This document shows positions 47,041 to 60,224 of a stretch of DNA of 64,000 bases, piece by piece. The stretch comes from Chrysomallon squamiferum. Taxonomy: Eukaryota; Mollusca; Gastropoda; Neomphalida; Peltospiridae. Numbering within the stretch: the first letter of the stretch is position 1; each line of letters opens with the position of its first letter. Made by a program: the position numbers and the translations under genes. The stretch is taken from contig CM022677.1 of NCBI GenBank assembly GCA_012295275.1, forward strand, positions 14,303,332 through 14,367,331, written 5' to 3'. The notes beneath the pieces are model-generated. The model made no database searches, was not told the DNA's origin, and saw only the letters and a list, made by a program, of their open reading frames with translations.

Positions 47041-48147
<1,107 letters not shown>

Positions 48148-48408
48148 TCAGTTTCAATCTTAAATTTAAATAAAACTGGCCTGAGTATTTTGTACATAGC
48201 ACATTTAAACATATGAACTGATAACCAAATATTTCTTAACACACTCACTGTTATCTGAATAGTAACAATTATCACTATTGGTGACACACACTCACTCACA
48301 CACATGCACATGGTTCTGTCCATCTTGTGGAAGTCATAAATAAATCACTAATCCCATTCACGGTACTCAAATAAGACAGTGGACTAGGCCACAGGGTTGA
48401 GTGTCATC

Positions 48409-49570
48409 CAATCCTGTCAAATCCCATGTACCGGCCACAGAGGAATAACAAAACAAGTTGAATTTGTTTATTTAACATTGAAGCACTATATTCAGAGATA
48501 GTATTATTCAAAGTTCAAGCACTATGTTCAGAGATAGTATTATTCAAAGTTCAAGCACTATATTCAGAGATAGTATTATTACAAAGTTCAAGGTGTGCAC
48601 TATATTCAGAGATAGTATTATTCAAAGTTCAAGCACTATATTCAGAGATAGTATTATTCAAACTGTTCTCTTGAGACGTCACTCCAAATTCAGAGACGTC
48701 CTACAACTCAAACTGTTCACGTCCTACACCTCCAAACTGTGTCTCTTGAGACGTCCTACACCTCCAAACTGGATCTGAATCCTTTTGGTCCGCTCTGCCT
48801 TCAGAATACCTTGGATGAGGTCCTACAAACTTGTAGATGTTGGGTGATGGTGGGGTAGAGATCTGTCTCCTTGAATGGAACCCGGCAAAGACGCAAACAG
48901 GGAACCAAATAATCCAAACTGTACTTTGAGACACCAACCTGGGCAAACTGTCCTCTCCATGAGACGTCCTAGCAATCTTTGACTGTCATCTTGAGACGTC
49001 CACCATCTTGTCAGACATCTCCATCCGAAACTGTCTCTTGAGACGTCCTACATGCTCCAAACTGTCTCTTGAGGACGGGATCCTGGTTTTAATGATCCAA
49101 ACTGTCTCTTGAGACGTCCTAGGTGTGAAACTGGATCTTGGTGGGCAATCTCATTTTGTCCCTGTTGTGTGATTTCATCTCTCTCGCCTGCTTGGATGAG
49201 GTCTACAAACTTGGCAGATGTTATGCTGGTGGGTGAGAAAAACTGTTAAAACAAGACATGGAACCTTGAAAATGTTAAACAAACAGGAGAGGGATCCATG
49301 GCTAAACAAAACAATGTAAAACTGATTCCACAAACCCCAAAAAGAGGAGAACGTTTTCCATGTAGATTGTCTTTTAGCTGTCTGTAGATTGATTAATAGG
49401 TTAAACTGAAACAATCAAAGGAGGATCAAAGTTTTAAGAGAACTCCACACAAAACAAATAATACATTTGACAGCATCTCCATCCAGAACAAGAGGAAGGT
49501 CTTTAGTTTGTATTCATTTTGGGGGATAACTTGTAGGTACAACTCTTCTATGGAGGCTGGGAGGACACAC
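48409..49570 (-). mobile_element. MULE family 2 remnant, copy D (scrambled)
   Basis: The left terminal repeat (GTGTCATCCAATCCTGTCAA) and about five 36-bp minisatellite units match copy C. From 48661 the transposase part is a mosaic of copy C words and a repeated 20-base word. No coding frame survives. Confidence 0.6.
48484..48660. repeat. 36-bp minisatellite, about five copies (copy D)
   Basis: Same unit as 33998-34600. One unit carries the insertion GGTGTG at about 48591. Confidence 0.9.
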
Positions 49571-49940
49571 ATGTGGTTTTATGATGAGGATATACACTTG
49601 CCTAGAACTTTGATTTGACACTGTGGAAAATAGAAAAAATGAAAAAACGTCATTGTCATCTTGGTAATAACATAGAAAAAGCTAGCAAGTACATTTACAG
49701 AGACACACATGAACAGACAGACAGAAACTCAGAAACAAACACACCAACTAACCCTAAATATACCAATGACAAATGACAAATACACTGAAATGCCAGACAC
49801 AGACACAAATAGAATGACAAAGAATGAATGAGAAAGAAAATACAGAGAAGAAAGAGAGAGTGTTAAGTAGAATGAGGTTGATAGTTATGGATAAAGAAGA
49901 AAGAAAAGAAAAATATACAGAAAAAAGTATGTTTAGGAGT

Positions 49941-49945
<5 letters not shown>

Positions 49946-50032
<87 letters not shown>
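49946..50032. repeat. (GA)n microsatellite, copy D
   Basis: About 85 bp of pure GA. The paralogue at 36066-36099 has about 34 bp. Confidence 0.95.
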
Positions 50033-50036
<4 letters not shown>

Positions 50037-50273
50037 TTCAAGAGCATGAGAACAAAGACAAAAAGTAAACAAGCCATTTTATATACATACCTAATAAACT
50101 GGAGTTCAGACTTAATTCCTGCATAGAACTTGTGTCTGGTTTGGATTCTGGAAACTTGGCAACTGTACTTTAACTATCAGCAGAAAAAGGAAAAACAAAA
50201 GAAGAAAAAAATATAATAATGAGAAATTTGTCAAATCTAAATAGTTAGAAAATGAAATACATGTGTGTATAAG

Positions 50274-50377
<104 letters not shown>

Positions 50378-50499
50378 ATAAGATATAATAATATACAAAT
50401 CTAAATTAACCATCAACAGTAAGTGTTTGGTTGTTAACTTTTGCATCATTCAGATGAAAAGTAGTCATCTTTGGATGATTGAAAACAGCAGACAAAAAC

Positions 50500-51905
50500 T
50501 GAGTACACAATTTAGTGATACCAGCGGTTTATTCCCAATTCTGGCAGTGAGATGATAATACATCTTAATTGGACACGCCAATTGTTCCATTTCTGGTATT
50601 TTATTTCTCACCCTTACTAATTGGTGTTCTGTCACCTTATTTGATGTACTTTTGTCCACAATTTGTAGGACAACCAGTCAGACTCTACGCAAGAAATGTT
50701 CCAGAAAGCCACCGCGAGCTGACAAGTAGGAAGCCGTGTCCCAGGTACACGTGACGTACTCCAATAACAGCTGGAAGAGCTTGTGCTTGTCTTCTTCAGT
50801 GCAGCGGGACTTCCTTGATTTCTGTCCACCTTCCAGCTGCAGCAGATGGGCTTCCTTGTTGGCATTCTCTGACTTCTCAGCTCATATATGTTCATGTGTG
50901 GTTTCACTCCTCTCTTGGCCAACCTGCTGTTGTAACGTTCACAGTTGTTGTTTGTCCTAGGGGTGTTGCTCCTGAAGTGGTTCCAAATGGTCAATGGAAA
51001 GTTGCCATTAATCCACGTATCTCGAAAGTACTCGCTGAACTGAAAGCAAGCTGGCAGATCCGGTTTGTGGGTCACTACAAGGTTGTATCCATCCACAACA
51101 CAAGGAACTGGAAGGAATGCTAGTCCAACAAACATACGGAACCACTTGTGTACTTCCTCACTGGACATGTAAGCAGGGGAGAGGCCCAATCCTTGAAGAT
51201 TCCAAAACAGGGCTTGGCCCTTCAGATGTATAGATGGCATCAAATCACGAATCACATTGTGCAATTTCAAAATCCACGATCACAGTTTTAGATTCAACAG
51301 AACACATGGGTTAGGTGACAATGAATCACATACAGCTGGTAAAAGAACTTCGGACAGATCTTGAATGTTCCATCCATTGACGTAGTCTCAGACTCACAAA
51401 GTCTCCTAAAATCAGCACCAGTACCAAACACGATGATCTACTCTCCACCTGCACGTCATCCACAAGGACAAAATCGGATCCCAACTCTGTCTTGGTCCAC
51501 TCACCTTCCATGTGTGCATCCATAGCTGCCTTTGGAGTTTGAAGACTTTTTCGCTCTCTGTCGGTACAAGCAGGATTTGATGCCCTCAAACATACTCAGC
51601 TTGGAAGCTATGTCCTGTGGTGTTGCATCTCCATACTTGGTCCACAATTTCTTCCTCTCCTCTTCAGGTATCTTTGGGATACTGGTCAGCTCCTCCCATG
51701 CTCGCTTCCACATGGTGTTGGTCAGTAGGTGGACAGCAACTTCACCTCTCATCCAAGGAATGGATGTGGTCTTTACCTCCCCAACCACAGTCCCATCCGG
51801 TGTAGTAGTCACGGTGGCAAGGCACCTTGAATACAGACATCTCTATGACATTCTTGTTATTAATCCACCGTGCATACCTATATCCATTGATCTTGTTAAA
51901 ATTGG
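50500..51905 (-). mobile_element. FLYWCH-MULE transposon remnant (family 1), copy D
   Basis: Same layout as 36560-38010. A longer N-terminal frame survives at 51501-51812 (TTTPDGTVVGEVKTT..., KLWTKYGDATPQDIASKLSM, FEGIKSCLYRQ). A frameshift in the MDGTF block and the same missing core follow, then YMSSEEVHKWFRMFVG, YFRDTWINGNFPLTIWNHFR and ERYNSRLAKRGVKPH. It moved as part of the segmental duplication, not by its own transposition. Confidence 0.75.
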
Positions 51906-52059
51906 TAATATTTCATGTCTCCAAATTTTACTGAGATACAACATTAATTGCATGTCTCCAAACATTAATTTTCTTGCAGTCTCTATTCCGGTTCACCTCT
52001 GCTCTTCACTGCTCATTAAAGTTAATCTCATTAATTGCCCCCTCTGTTCTTCATGCCTC

Positions 52060-52352
52060 TTGTTAATCGCAGTTGTAGTAGTTTTAGTAGTAGTTACAGT
52101 TGTAGTAGCAGTGGTAGCAGAATTCGTAGTTGTACTATTAGTGGTAACAATACTAGAAGTAGTAATAGTTTTAATATTAATAGAACTAGTAGTAGTAATA
52201 GTGGTAATAGTTGTAGTATTAGTAGTAACTGTTCTAGTTGTAGTATTAGTACTAGTTGTAACTGTGGTAGAATTAGCTTAGGTCATATAGTAGTAGTAAA
52301 TACAACAAGAAGAGGTAGTAAATAACTGGAGCCACCACAGTGGTAGTAGTAA

Positions 52353-52426
<74 letters not shown>

Positions 52427-52440
52427 CAAGTAGTAGATGT
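52060..52440. repeat. TAG/AGT trinucleotide tract, copy D
   Basis: Degenerate triplets as in copy C, plus a pure AGT run of about 80 bp at 52345-52425 that is only about 30 bp in C. Confidence 0.9.
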
Positions 52441-52669
52441 AATAATGGTAGTAAAAATAACATAATTAACATATACAGTATAAGTAACAACAGTAGAAAT
52501 AGCAATATAGAAGGAGCAGAAGTAGCAATATTAATAACTAATTGATACTGCTGGAGAAATACATATACTACTACTAATAATAACACTAACAATAACAATA
52601 ACAATAATAATATTAATAATAACACTAACACCAACAATAATAATAATACTGACAACAACAACAACAATA

Positions 52670-52793
52670 ATAATAAGAAGAAGAAGAAGAAGAAGAAGAA
52701 GAAAATGAAGAAGATGAAGAAGAAGAGAAAATAAGAATTTATTTTTCACAGGTATACATATATAAATATATAAATAATTTCTTTGTTATTGGA

Positions 52794-52838
<45 letters not shown>

Positions 52839-52925
52839 TATTATTATTATTATCGTTACTATTATCATTATTACTATTATTACTACTAATACTACTACTA
52901 CTATTATTATTATTATTATTATTAT
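52670..52925. repeat. AAG and ATT trinucleotide tracts, copy D
   Basis: AAG run at 52673-52702 and ATT/ACT runs at 52792-52925. Confidence 0.9.
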
Positions 52926-52968
52926 CATTATAAAACATTTTATAACAGTTATAATTAAGATTACTCAC

Positions 52969-53088
52969 AGCACTCTCAGTGTCTGTTTTGTTGGTGGTGA
53001 GGCTAAGGAAGATCACTGTTGTGTTAGAACACATTGCCAAACACACAGCTCGGAAAGCCTGGATTCCAAGACTGTTTCCTGATAAATT
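52969..53088 (-). CDS. LRR exon 'NLSGNSLG', only in copy D
   Basis: TAGGTTTAG acceptor and consensus GTGAGTAA donor enclose exactly 40 codons: NLSGNSLGIQAFRAVCLAMC, SNTTVIFLSLTTNKTDTESA. This is a leucine-rich repeat of the ribonuclease-inhibitor-like type (N-L-S-G-N-x-L-G, then L-A-M, F-L-S-L). The phase-0 start follows VLKPLKNIQ of the exon at 54104. Copy C lost the whole segment. Function unknown. Confidence 0.6.
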
Positions 53089-53689
53089 CTAAACCTAGTT
53101 AAAAAATAAGTAAATAAACAAAAATAAAGGTGTTAATAATTAATGAAAATATAGAATACTAAAATATTCAGTAGGTTGTAATATTAAATAAAATAATAAA
53201 AAGATTAATAATATTATATATCCAATATTATGTAATTCAGTATGATTATATTTTAATTAAATAAAAAATAATAAGAATATTAATAAATAAATAAATAAAT
53301 AAATGATAGATACATACATACATACATACAATGGATAGATACATAGAAGATAGATAGAAAGATTTATAAATAAATAAAAATAAATAAAACAAAAATAATC
53401 AACTGTCTACTAAAACTTGTTTTGAGAGCATTTTTAGAAATTAAAACTATAAATAAATTTAGAATTATTTAAAAAACAGATTCTTAAGCTATTTATATTC
53501 AGAAGTATCAAAAGAGAACTTAAAGAAAGATTATATATAATATTTTCTCTCTTTGTTATACTTCAAAAAATATTACAACTTTGACAATAATTGTTAAAAA
53601 TCATAATGAAAAGAAACAGAGAAAAAAGAAAGAAACTTGCTAATTAGGAACAAATAAGAAATGATATAAAGACACAGACTGACATACAG

Positions 53690-53960
53690 AAGGACAAACA
53701 GATAAGTATATAGTAAGTACAGACATAGGTATATAGACAGATTCTCAGAAAGAAATACAGACAAACATATAAGTATATAGTAAGTACAGACATAGGTATA
53801 TAGACAGATTCTCAGAAAGAAATACACACAGACAAACAGATAAGTATATAGTAAGTACAGACATAGGTATATAGACAGATTCTCAGAAAGAAATACAGAC
53901 AAACATATAAGTATATAGTAAGTACAGACATAGGTATATAGACAGATTCTCAGAAAGACA
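53690..53960. repeat. Tandem array, about 62-70 bp unit, copy D
   Basis: Four regular units of the array at 39050-39965 (AGTACAGACATAGGTATATA, GACAGATTCTCAGAAAGAAA). Confidence 0.9.
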
Positions 53961-54103
53961 AACATTTTTATCTGAACATTTTCAAGGAAAGAAATAAACA
54001 CAGACAAACAGATAAGCAAAGAGAGATAGAAATAAATAAATAGGGAGACAGACAGAAAGAGAAATAGACAGATAGACTAATACATATTTACAGACAGATT
54101 TAC

Positions 54104-54555
54104 CTGAATATTTTTTAAAGGTTTTAAAACCTGACTAGGTGGTAAAGCTTGTGGCAATTTAAGTCTTGGCCTGGCTGCTTTCAACAAAAACTCGGGTTTC
54201 ACAAGAAGATTATTCAGTCAAGTCAAACTTTTTCTGTGTGTGGATGCATATCTTCCATGCTGTCACCCTTACTGAAAGAAAGTTTTGAAACTAATTTCTT
54301 TTCTTTTGTCAGAGTTGTTTCAGCAGTTTGTTCACTTTCTTTCTTAGACATTATTTTTACTGAAATACCTCTCTTAATGGGTGGTGATGTTTCTGGTTTC
54401 TTTTCTAGTGTGTCTGGATGTTTCTTGGCACAGTTTGAGTTTGAGTTTTCAGTGGTTGGTGTGGTGATGTCAGTTTGTCTCAGTCTAATGGTGGTACTGG
54501 TGTTGTTGGTGCTGACTGCTGTTTCATTTTCAATGATGTGAAACCCATGTCAGTT
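54104..54555 (-). pseudogene. Ser/Thr/Pro/Lys-rich exon, copy D
   Basis: Paralogue of 40073-40520. The frame runs to KLSFSKGDSMEDMHPHTEKV and then stops. FLLKAARPRLKLPQALPPSQ and VLKPLKNIQ follow in another frame before a GTAAAT donor. C and D are broken at slightly different places. Confidence 0.55.
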
Positions 54556-54929
54556 CTGTGGAAATAACAAAAGAGGAAAAATATATAAATATATATGTAT
54601 ATATGTATAACAAGAAACATGAAGAAGAACTATAATAATAAAAATAATTATAACTAGCTTGTAAAAATAATAATAATAACAATAATAATAATAATAAACA
54701 AATAATAAAATAAAATAATTTGAATTATTAGAATGTAGAAAAATAACTAGAAAGATGAAGATGCAGTTAAGAGACTGAAAATATTAATACTATAAATAAA
54801 TAAAAAATAAATAAATAAATAAATAAATTAGTAAATCAAAATTTAAATTAAAATTATAATAATAAAATAAATACATACACATAAATACAATAATAATAAT
54901 AAAAAAATTATTTGAATTCTTCAAATAAA

Positions 54930-54997
54930 ATGAGCAGGATAACAAAATTAAAAAAATGGGCCTTACAACATTTTCAACTGAAGTGCTGGCTAGGATC
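54930..54997 (-). pseudogene. Exon 'DPRQQ', copy D with 22-bp deletion
   Basis: The acceptor and first codons are kept, but the stretch coding most of DPRQQIQAALAS is missing (GCTGGCT joins AGGATCC directly). ASTSVENVVRPIF remains. Confidence 0.6.
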
Positions 54998-55178
54998 CTA
55001 CAACAAAATATAATATTCATTAATAAACTAAACATAAATTGTAGCATTTTATTGAAATAGTTGTAAATTCTGTAAATAAAATATTGAAATAAATTCAACG
55101 TATTTGTTTATTGTTTAATATAAGATAAAAGTGTAATGTGTGTGTTTTTGTGAGTTTTTTTATTCATTAAGTTATTAC

Positions 55179-55276
55179 CCTTTCACATTGTTAAGAATCC
55201 ATGTTTTGATGATCTTCTGGTAAAAGTTCTTTTCAACAAAAGGATCAACACCTTTTGGATCCACATGTTCATCAGT
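55179..55276 (-). CDS. Exon 'TDEHVDPKG', copy D
   Basis: Same boundaries and length as 41176-41273. The frame remains open to the donor, with a few substitutions near the end. Confidence 0.5.
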
Positions 55277-55486
55277 CTGATAAGATGTTCTTCAGGATGA
55301 AAGTTAAGTAGCAACAAAAGTTTCTGTATTAGGAAAGGAAAGAGGTGTACAAGAATTAAATAAAAATATTGATAACTAAGACAGTATATTTACATTGTAA
55401 AAAGAAGCTTTACAGCATCTTAACAAAATATTAAAGCAACTGGTCTGGAAAAGTACATTATCTTTGTTGATTTAATAAACAGTTAC

Positions 55487-55528
55487 TTCAAGCTGGTTAC
55501 TAATGAAACTGCTAAAACAGACCAAATC
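55487..55528 (-). pseudogene. Exon 'LVCFSSVISDQLE' copy D, acceptor lost
   Basis: The acceptor AG of copy C is CG here (55529 G on the plus strand), and the donor is GTAACT instead of GTAAGT. Confidence 0.55.
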
Positions 55529-55790
55529 GAAACTAAAGAAAAAATATTTTATTTAAGAACATATACAGCATGTTTTTTTACTAGATTTAATAAAAAAGGT
55601 AACTACCTACACAGAAAATGAAAAAGAAACCCTGTTTCTGCAATATAAAGTGACACCCTTTTAAACAAGCAACTAAACATATTTTTCTAATGTACATCTT
55701 TGCACAGAAAAAAAAAAAACAAGCATATACCATAATGTTATACATATATCAGGTATGGATAATCAGCTAGATTGTTAAATAACCTTATAC

Positions 55791-55843
55791 CAGTCTGTAT
55801 AGCAGATCCACATGTTGCAGATCAGGCACCATAAACATAAGCA
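55791..55843 (-). pseudogene. TSR-like exon copy D with nonsense codon
   Basis: Same boundaries as 41805-41857. The conserved Trp codon TGG is TGA (plus-strand TCA at 55822-55824). Confidence 0.6.
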
Positions 55844-56210
55844 CTAAAACATATAGTTTTGTATAAACGGAATAAAAAATATACATTATAACTTTAGAAA
55901 TGTGCTGTTTAATAAACCTAATGTAATTCATTGGCCTTAAAGTTCCACCAAATCATTAACAACAGAATTTTAGAGAAATCATTAAATAAATATTTTATTA
56001 TTTGAGTCATTTTTCACTTCTTAGGCAGAGAAGTAATTTTATTCCTCAGATTATTTAGTGACAACAGCTTTACTCACAATACAGAGATTGTTATTTATTG
56101 TCATCTTAGAATAGATGCATAAATGCCTCACAGGAAATAACATGCCAACCTGTTTGTACATAATTTGTTTAAAAGAAAATGAATATATTTGATTAATTAT
56201 TGCTAGTTAC

Positions 56211-56403
56211 CTGGACATAAAACATTTGTTTCACATGTTTCTTGAAGATTCCTGTGTCATCTGTCCCTCAGTCTTTGCCTCCATTCTTCGGTGTGCAGTA
56301 TTTGTGCCTGTTCTTATCTCAGATCTTATTCTAGTGCCTCTACCACATGTTCCACTACAACTACCCAGTCTCTGAAGTGAGCATGCAGACCAGGAACCAC
56401 CAA
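56211..56403 (-). pseudogene. Thrombospondin type-1-like exon, frameshifted
   Basis: After TTACAG the frame reads GGSWSACSLQRLGSCSGTCG, RGTRIRSE, a clear TSR signature (W-S-x-C, C-S-x-T-C-G-x-G-T-R-x-R). A second frame then carries NGGKD, a stop, and GTDDTGIFKKHVKQMFYVQ to a GTAACT donor. So the exon has one frameshift and one stop, or sequence errors. It would encode a secreted or extracellular module. Confidence 0.6.
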
Positions 56404-57233
56404 CTGTAAGAATGAAATTAAATAATAAATTAATAAATAATAAACAAACAAATAAATAAATAAATAAATAAATTAAAAATAAATAAATAAATTAATTAAA
56501 AATGACAATTAAATACTTTTTAATTGCACTTGAAATCTAGTACTGAGATGATTTTCTTTTATGTAGAAGTTGAATGTCAGATTAACTTGCCTGCACAAAG
56601 CTTAGTGAGTGTTTCAGTTGTTCTGCCAGTACAGAATAGTCTGCTGCTGTCAATACATGAGTTGGTGAGGATCCAATTCCAGGATATATTAATATCTTTA
56701 AGACACATTATTGATCAGACATGCAAAATTAAATATGAATTAATGTTATACTGATCATGTTATAAGGCAGATAAAAATAATTTATATCTCAAAGTATTTG
56801 TTTAACAAATATAAATTGTTTGACAAGATAAATATATGTAATTATTTAAAATCATATCAGAAAATTAATTTTTAAAATCTCTAATAATGCTTGCAGGAGG
56901 CACTGGATTGGAAAATGGATGAAAAACAAATAAAAAATAAATAAAGAAATGCATAGCTTAATTTATGTGTTTGTTGTGTGTGTGTTTTTGTATGCAAATG
57001 TGTACACCAACACAAAGAACACCAATTTAAACACAAACCATGGATTCATATATATTTTATTTATACTCATCAATATTCAGTCCTAGTTCAGCAGCTTACC
57101 TCTATGACACAGTGTGTGAGTGTGTATGTGTATGCACAGATAGATATCAATAATTGCAATATATGATCACTAGATAAGTTTCTATATTTTTAGTCAGTAA
57201 AAAAAAACAATGACTTTTTTAATATTTAATTAC
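56404..57233. other. AT-rich stretch
   Basis: AAATA tracts at 56415-56500. A plus-strand open frame at 56524-56754 (EMIFFYVEVECQINLPAQSL...) has no splice signals. Nothing else is recognised. Confidence 0.4.
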
Positions 57234-57353
57234 CAGTTTAATCTTAAAAGCCCCTAGTGCTTGTACAAACTTCAGCCTGTGTTTATCATTAGCTCCACCC
57301 ATATACGGGTCACTAAGGCACAGGGGTGAATAGGATAAAACAAGAAAAGCAAA
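57234..57353 (-). CDS. Probable exon 'DPYMGGANDKHRLK'
   Basis: AG acceptor and GTAATT donor enclose exactly 40 open codons, phase 0 at both ends: FAFLVLSYSPLCLSDPYMGG, ANDKHRLKFVQALGAFKIKL. The other frames stop. Not recognised. The phase does not fit the exon at 59216, so an exon between them is likely missed. Confidence 0.5.
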
Positions 57354-57765
57354 CTGAAAAGAAGACAAAATGGATTTCACAAGCATATCACATAAACAGA
57401 ACAAGTTACATGATAAAAAGCCTTTAAGCTATTGCAATTGTTTTTCTCTCAAATACAGACCAAATTAAATTAAAATTAAAAACAAAAAAAATTAAAGATC
57501 TAAGAAAACAAAGCAAAAAACAACAAATCAAACAACAAAAAAGAAATTGTAAAACCCTTGAAAATAAATAAATAAATAATTACTAAACTACAAATTATTA
57601 TAATGTGGATTTAATTGCAAAGATAGGAATCAAAAGCACATTTTTAATAAAATGAAGTGAACCTATAATTTTTTTTACACTTAAATGACCATCCAGTCAG
57701 TTTTTTATTTTTAAAATAAGAGCTCCAAAATTGTTAAAAGAAAAACACACACAGTCATATACAAA

Positions 57766-57769
<4 letters not shown>

Positions 57770-57820
<51 letters not shown>
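57770..57820. repeat. (AAT)n microsatellite
   Basis: About 50 bp AAT. Confidence 0.95.
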
Positions 57821-58239
57821 CTAATGATAATAATAAAAAATTAATTATAACAGTTAAAAGGAAGAAACATTTTTAACTTTGCAATGTAACCAACTAAGAA
57901 ATGAAAATAAAAAAACACTAAATAAAATAATATGTGTATGTATGTTTGTATATTTAAGTGTGTTTGTGTATGTGTGCGTGTTGAAGTAAATAGAGACACA
58001 TAATTAACATTGAATTATAAACACAACTGCACACATTAAACTTTCAGAACCAGGACAAACAACAACAAACCCACCTATAAAAAAAATAACCATGGAAGAC
58101 ATAAAAACCACTAACTCAAATGATTCAGAAATGAAGATTAGGATTTTCAAAATACAGCAGGTTAAAAAGGCCAAATCTGATTTTAAAAAAAGAAAAAGTT
58201 GACCAGAAGCAAAAGGCGATAAATAAAAAAACAATATAA

Positions 58240-59065
58240 ATCACCAACAAACTCTCAGACAAAACCCTGAATGGAAAATAATAAAAAAGTGGACATTCTG
58301 GTATCCTTACAAACAAAAATATATACCACAGCATACAAATACAGAACAAAGCCAATCTCCAAACAGAAAAAAAACTGAGATATCTTATCAAGTCACAAAT
58401 CTCATCAATCAGCAAAACAGCAGAAATCATAAAAAAAGTGACAACTGAAGGAAAATTTATTTACAGATGAACACAAAACTCTTAAAGACTTTTGGTTCCA
58501 GTGTAAACATCTGGCATCAACATTTTCTTACTGGAAATTACCTTCACTAATCCTGAAACTCTGAATCAGCAAAATAGTAAAACAGTCTGCACATCAACAA
58601 CAACAACAACAACAACAACAACACAAAGCCAAATGAGTGAAAAAAAACAAGACAACAATTAAAACATACCTTTCACAACAGTTCAGTTTTTAAACAACAG
58701 TCAGCCATATTGAAATGGAGAACAGAGTTGGTGAATGTTAAATAGTAAACAAATAAAATAAACAATAGTTACACCTTTCATCCTCAAAAAACAAAATCAT
58801 TGTAGTAATAAACTACATAACAACAACTTTACCAAACTCAGAATCAGCTACTGCACCAATCTAAAGACAATCAAATTCAAACACAAAATAAACACAACAC
58901 CAAACTGTAGATGTGGAATTTCTGAAACCATGAAACATTACTTATTTCTCTGTTCACATTCTGTCCTAATGCTCCATTACTTTTTCAATGAATTAAAAAT
59001 TGAATTTACACTTAAAAACATCTGGCTTGAGAGCCAAACTTTAATTCAAACAAATAAATAGATAC
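58240..59065 (+). mobile_element. LINE retrotransposon 3' ORF remnant
   Basis: The plus strand reads KLRISYCTNLKTIKFKHKIN, then PNCRCGISETMKHYLFLCSH. C-x-C-G-(x)n-E-T-x-x-H-Y-L-x-x-C is the zinc-knuckle typical of the C-terminus of non-LTR retrotransposon proteins (jockey/CR1-like). Upstream text (LPEWKIIKKWTFWYPYKQ-like, near 58270) may belong to it, with stops. A CAA run lies at 58592-58622. Confidence 0.5.
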
Positions 59066-59215
59066 AAATGGTTGATTAAATAAATTCAAAAACATAATAT
59101 AAAATAACAAATTCAAAAAATAAATAGCATACAGAGTAACAAAGAAAACAAAAAGCAAATACATCAACACAAAATAATTATATAAATTAATTAATTAACA
59201 GATCAACTGACTCAC

Positions 59216-59361
59216 CAGCTGATAGAGTGGCTGTCACAGAGTTTCAGAAGATATTTTAAAAATTCCACATTTTCTTGGCACAAGGACATAAACTGGTTCT
59301 GGCTGGAGTGGGCTGTTTGGAATGTGAACTTTCCATCCAAAGTTACAAAAAAAATTGCAGA
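59216..59361 (-). CDS. Probable exon 'LDGKFTFQTAHSS'
   Basis: CTACAG acceptor and consensus GTGAGT donor enclose 48 codons plus two bases: SAIFFVTLDGKFTFQTAHSS, QNQFMSLCQENVEFLKYLLK, LCDSHSIS. Good splice sites and a fully open frame. Unidentified, possibly the same minus-strand gene as 57234. Confidence 0.55.
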
Positions 59362-59454
59362 CTGTAGCAGGAAATGAACTGGGAAAATGATGACCAACAC
59401 GGGTTATATCAGCTGCAGAAATTACAATTTTACACTTGTCTACCAATGTGTTAT

Positions 59455-59580
59455 AACTTTTCTTTCTGCTTCCACAATGTGTAGGTGCTCAAATTCCTCT
59501 CAAAACACTCTCATTTCCTCTTCTGTTGGAAGACTGGCAGTTTGCTGTATCTTGTCACTGTTAGCATTGCCAGCAGAGAT
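59455..59580 (-). pseudogene. Exon-like 'ISAGNANSDKIQQ' with stop
   Basis: An AAACAG acceptor, then ISAGNANSDKIQQTASLPTE, EEMRVF, a TGA at 59500-59502, and EEFEHLHIVEAER in the same frame. A single-base change would restore it, so it is a recent pseudogene exon or an error. Confidence 0.45.
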
Positions 59581-60083
59581 CTGTTTTGGGACAATAAAAG
59601 AACACATATGTTACACAGATTGATAAATGATGACCTAAAAAGGATTAAAAATCAGTGTCAGTGACATTAAACTGACAAGACAAACTGAAGAAGACAGCTT
59701 TTTCTAAAAAATAAAACTGAAAACAAAATTTAAAATAACAAACAAAAACATACTGCAATATAAAATCAGTTAATCTAAGAATTCCTAGAATATCCTTAAA
59801 ATTATATTTACTCATTTAAATATGTTTCAGAACAGATTCCAGTAAATATCACTTAATCAGTTACAAAAATTACACATTATTCAAATGAATTCTTACTCTG
59901 TGTAATAGCAGTCTATTGATAATCCCTCCAAAGAGAAGATTTAGTCTCAAATGTAGACAGTATTTTCAAATTGCTCCCTTTGAATCCTGCAACTGACTCA
60001 GACAAAATTAGTCATAATCTTGAGTAAAATGCCGCAGAAATTGAACTATCCTTTCTCTGTCTTCACATGTAAAAGTGTGTGAA

Positions 60084-60177
60084 TTAATTTTCTTCTGCCA
60101 GATTTCTTTTCTCTCTCAGAGTTACCCCATTCAGTCTGCAATGCTTCAATAAAGCTGTGAGTTTGTTCTGACTAATG
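60084..60177 (-). CDS. Possible terminal exon 'ISQNKLTALLKH'
   Basis: A TTTACAG acceptor, one leading base, then 30 codons (ISQNKLTALLKHCRLNGVTL, REKRNLAEEN) and TAA. Helical, basic. Not recognised. Confidence 0.4.
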
Positions 60178-60224
60178 CTGTAAACAAACAATAAAAGATA
60201 TAAGCAGACACCTATAAACCCCCC

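Noticed and set aside
58004-58430. Minus-strand hydrophobic frames that look like membrane proteins
   Set aside because: The plus strand is A-rich LINE-like sequence; its complement is T-rich and so encodes Phe/Leu/Ile by composition.
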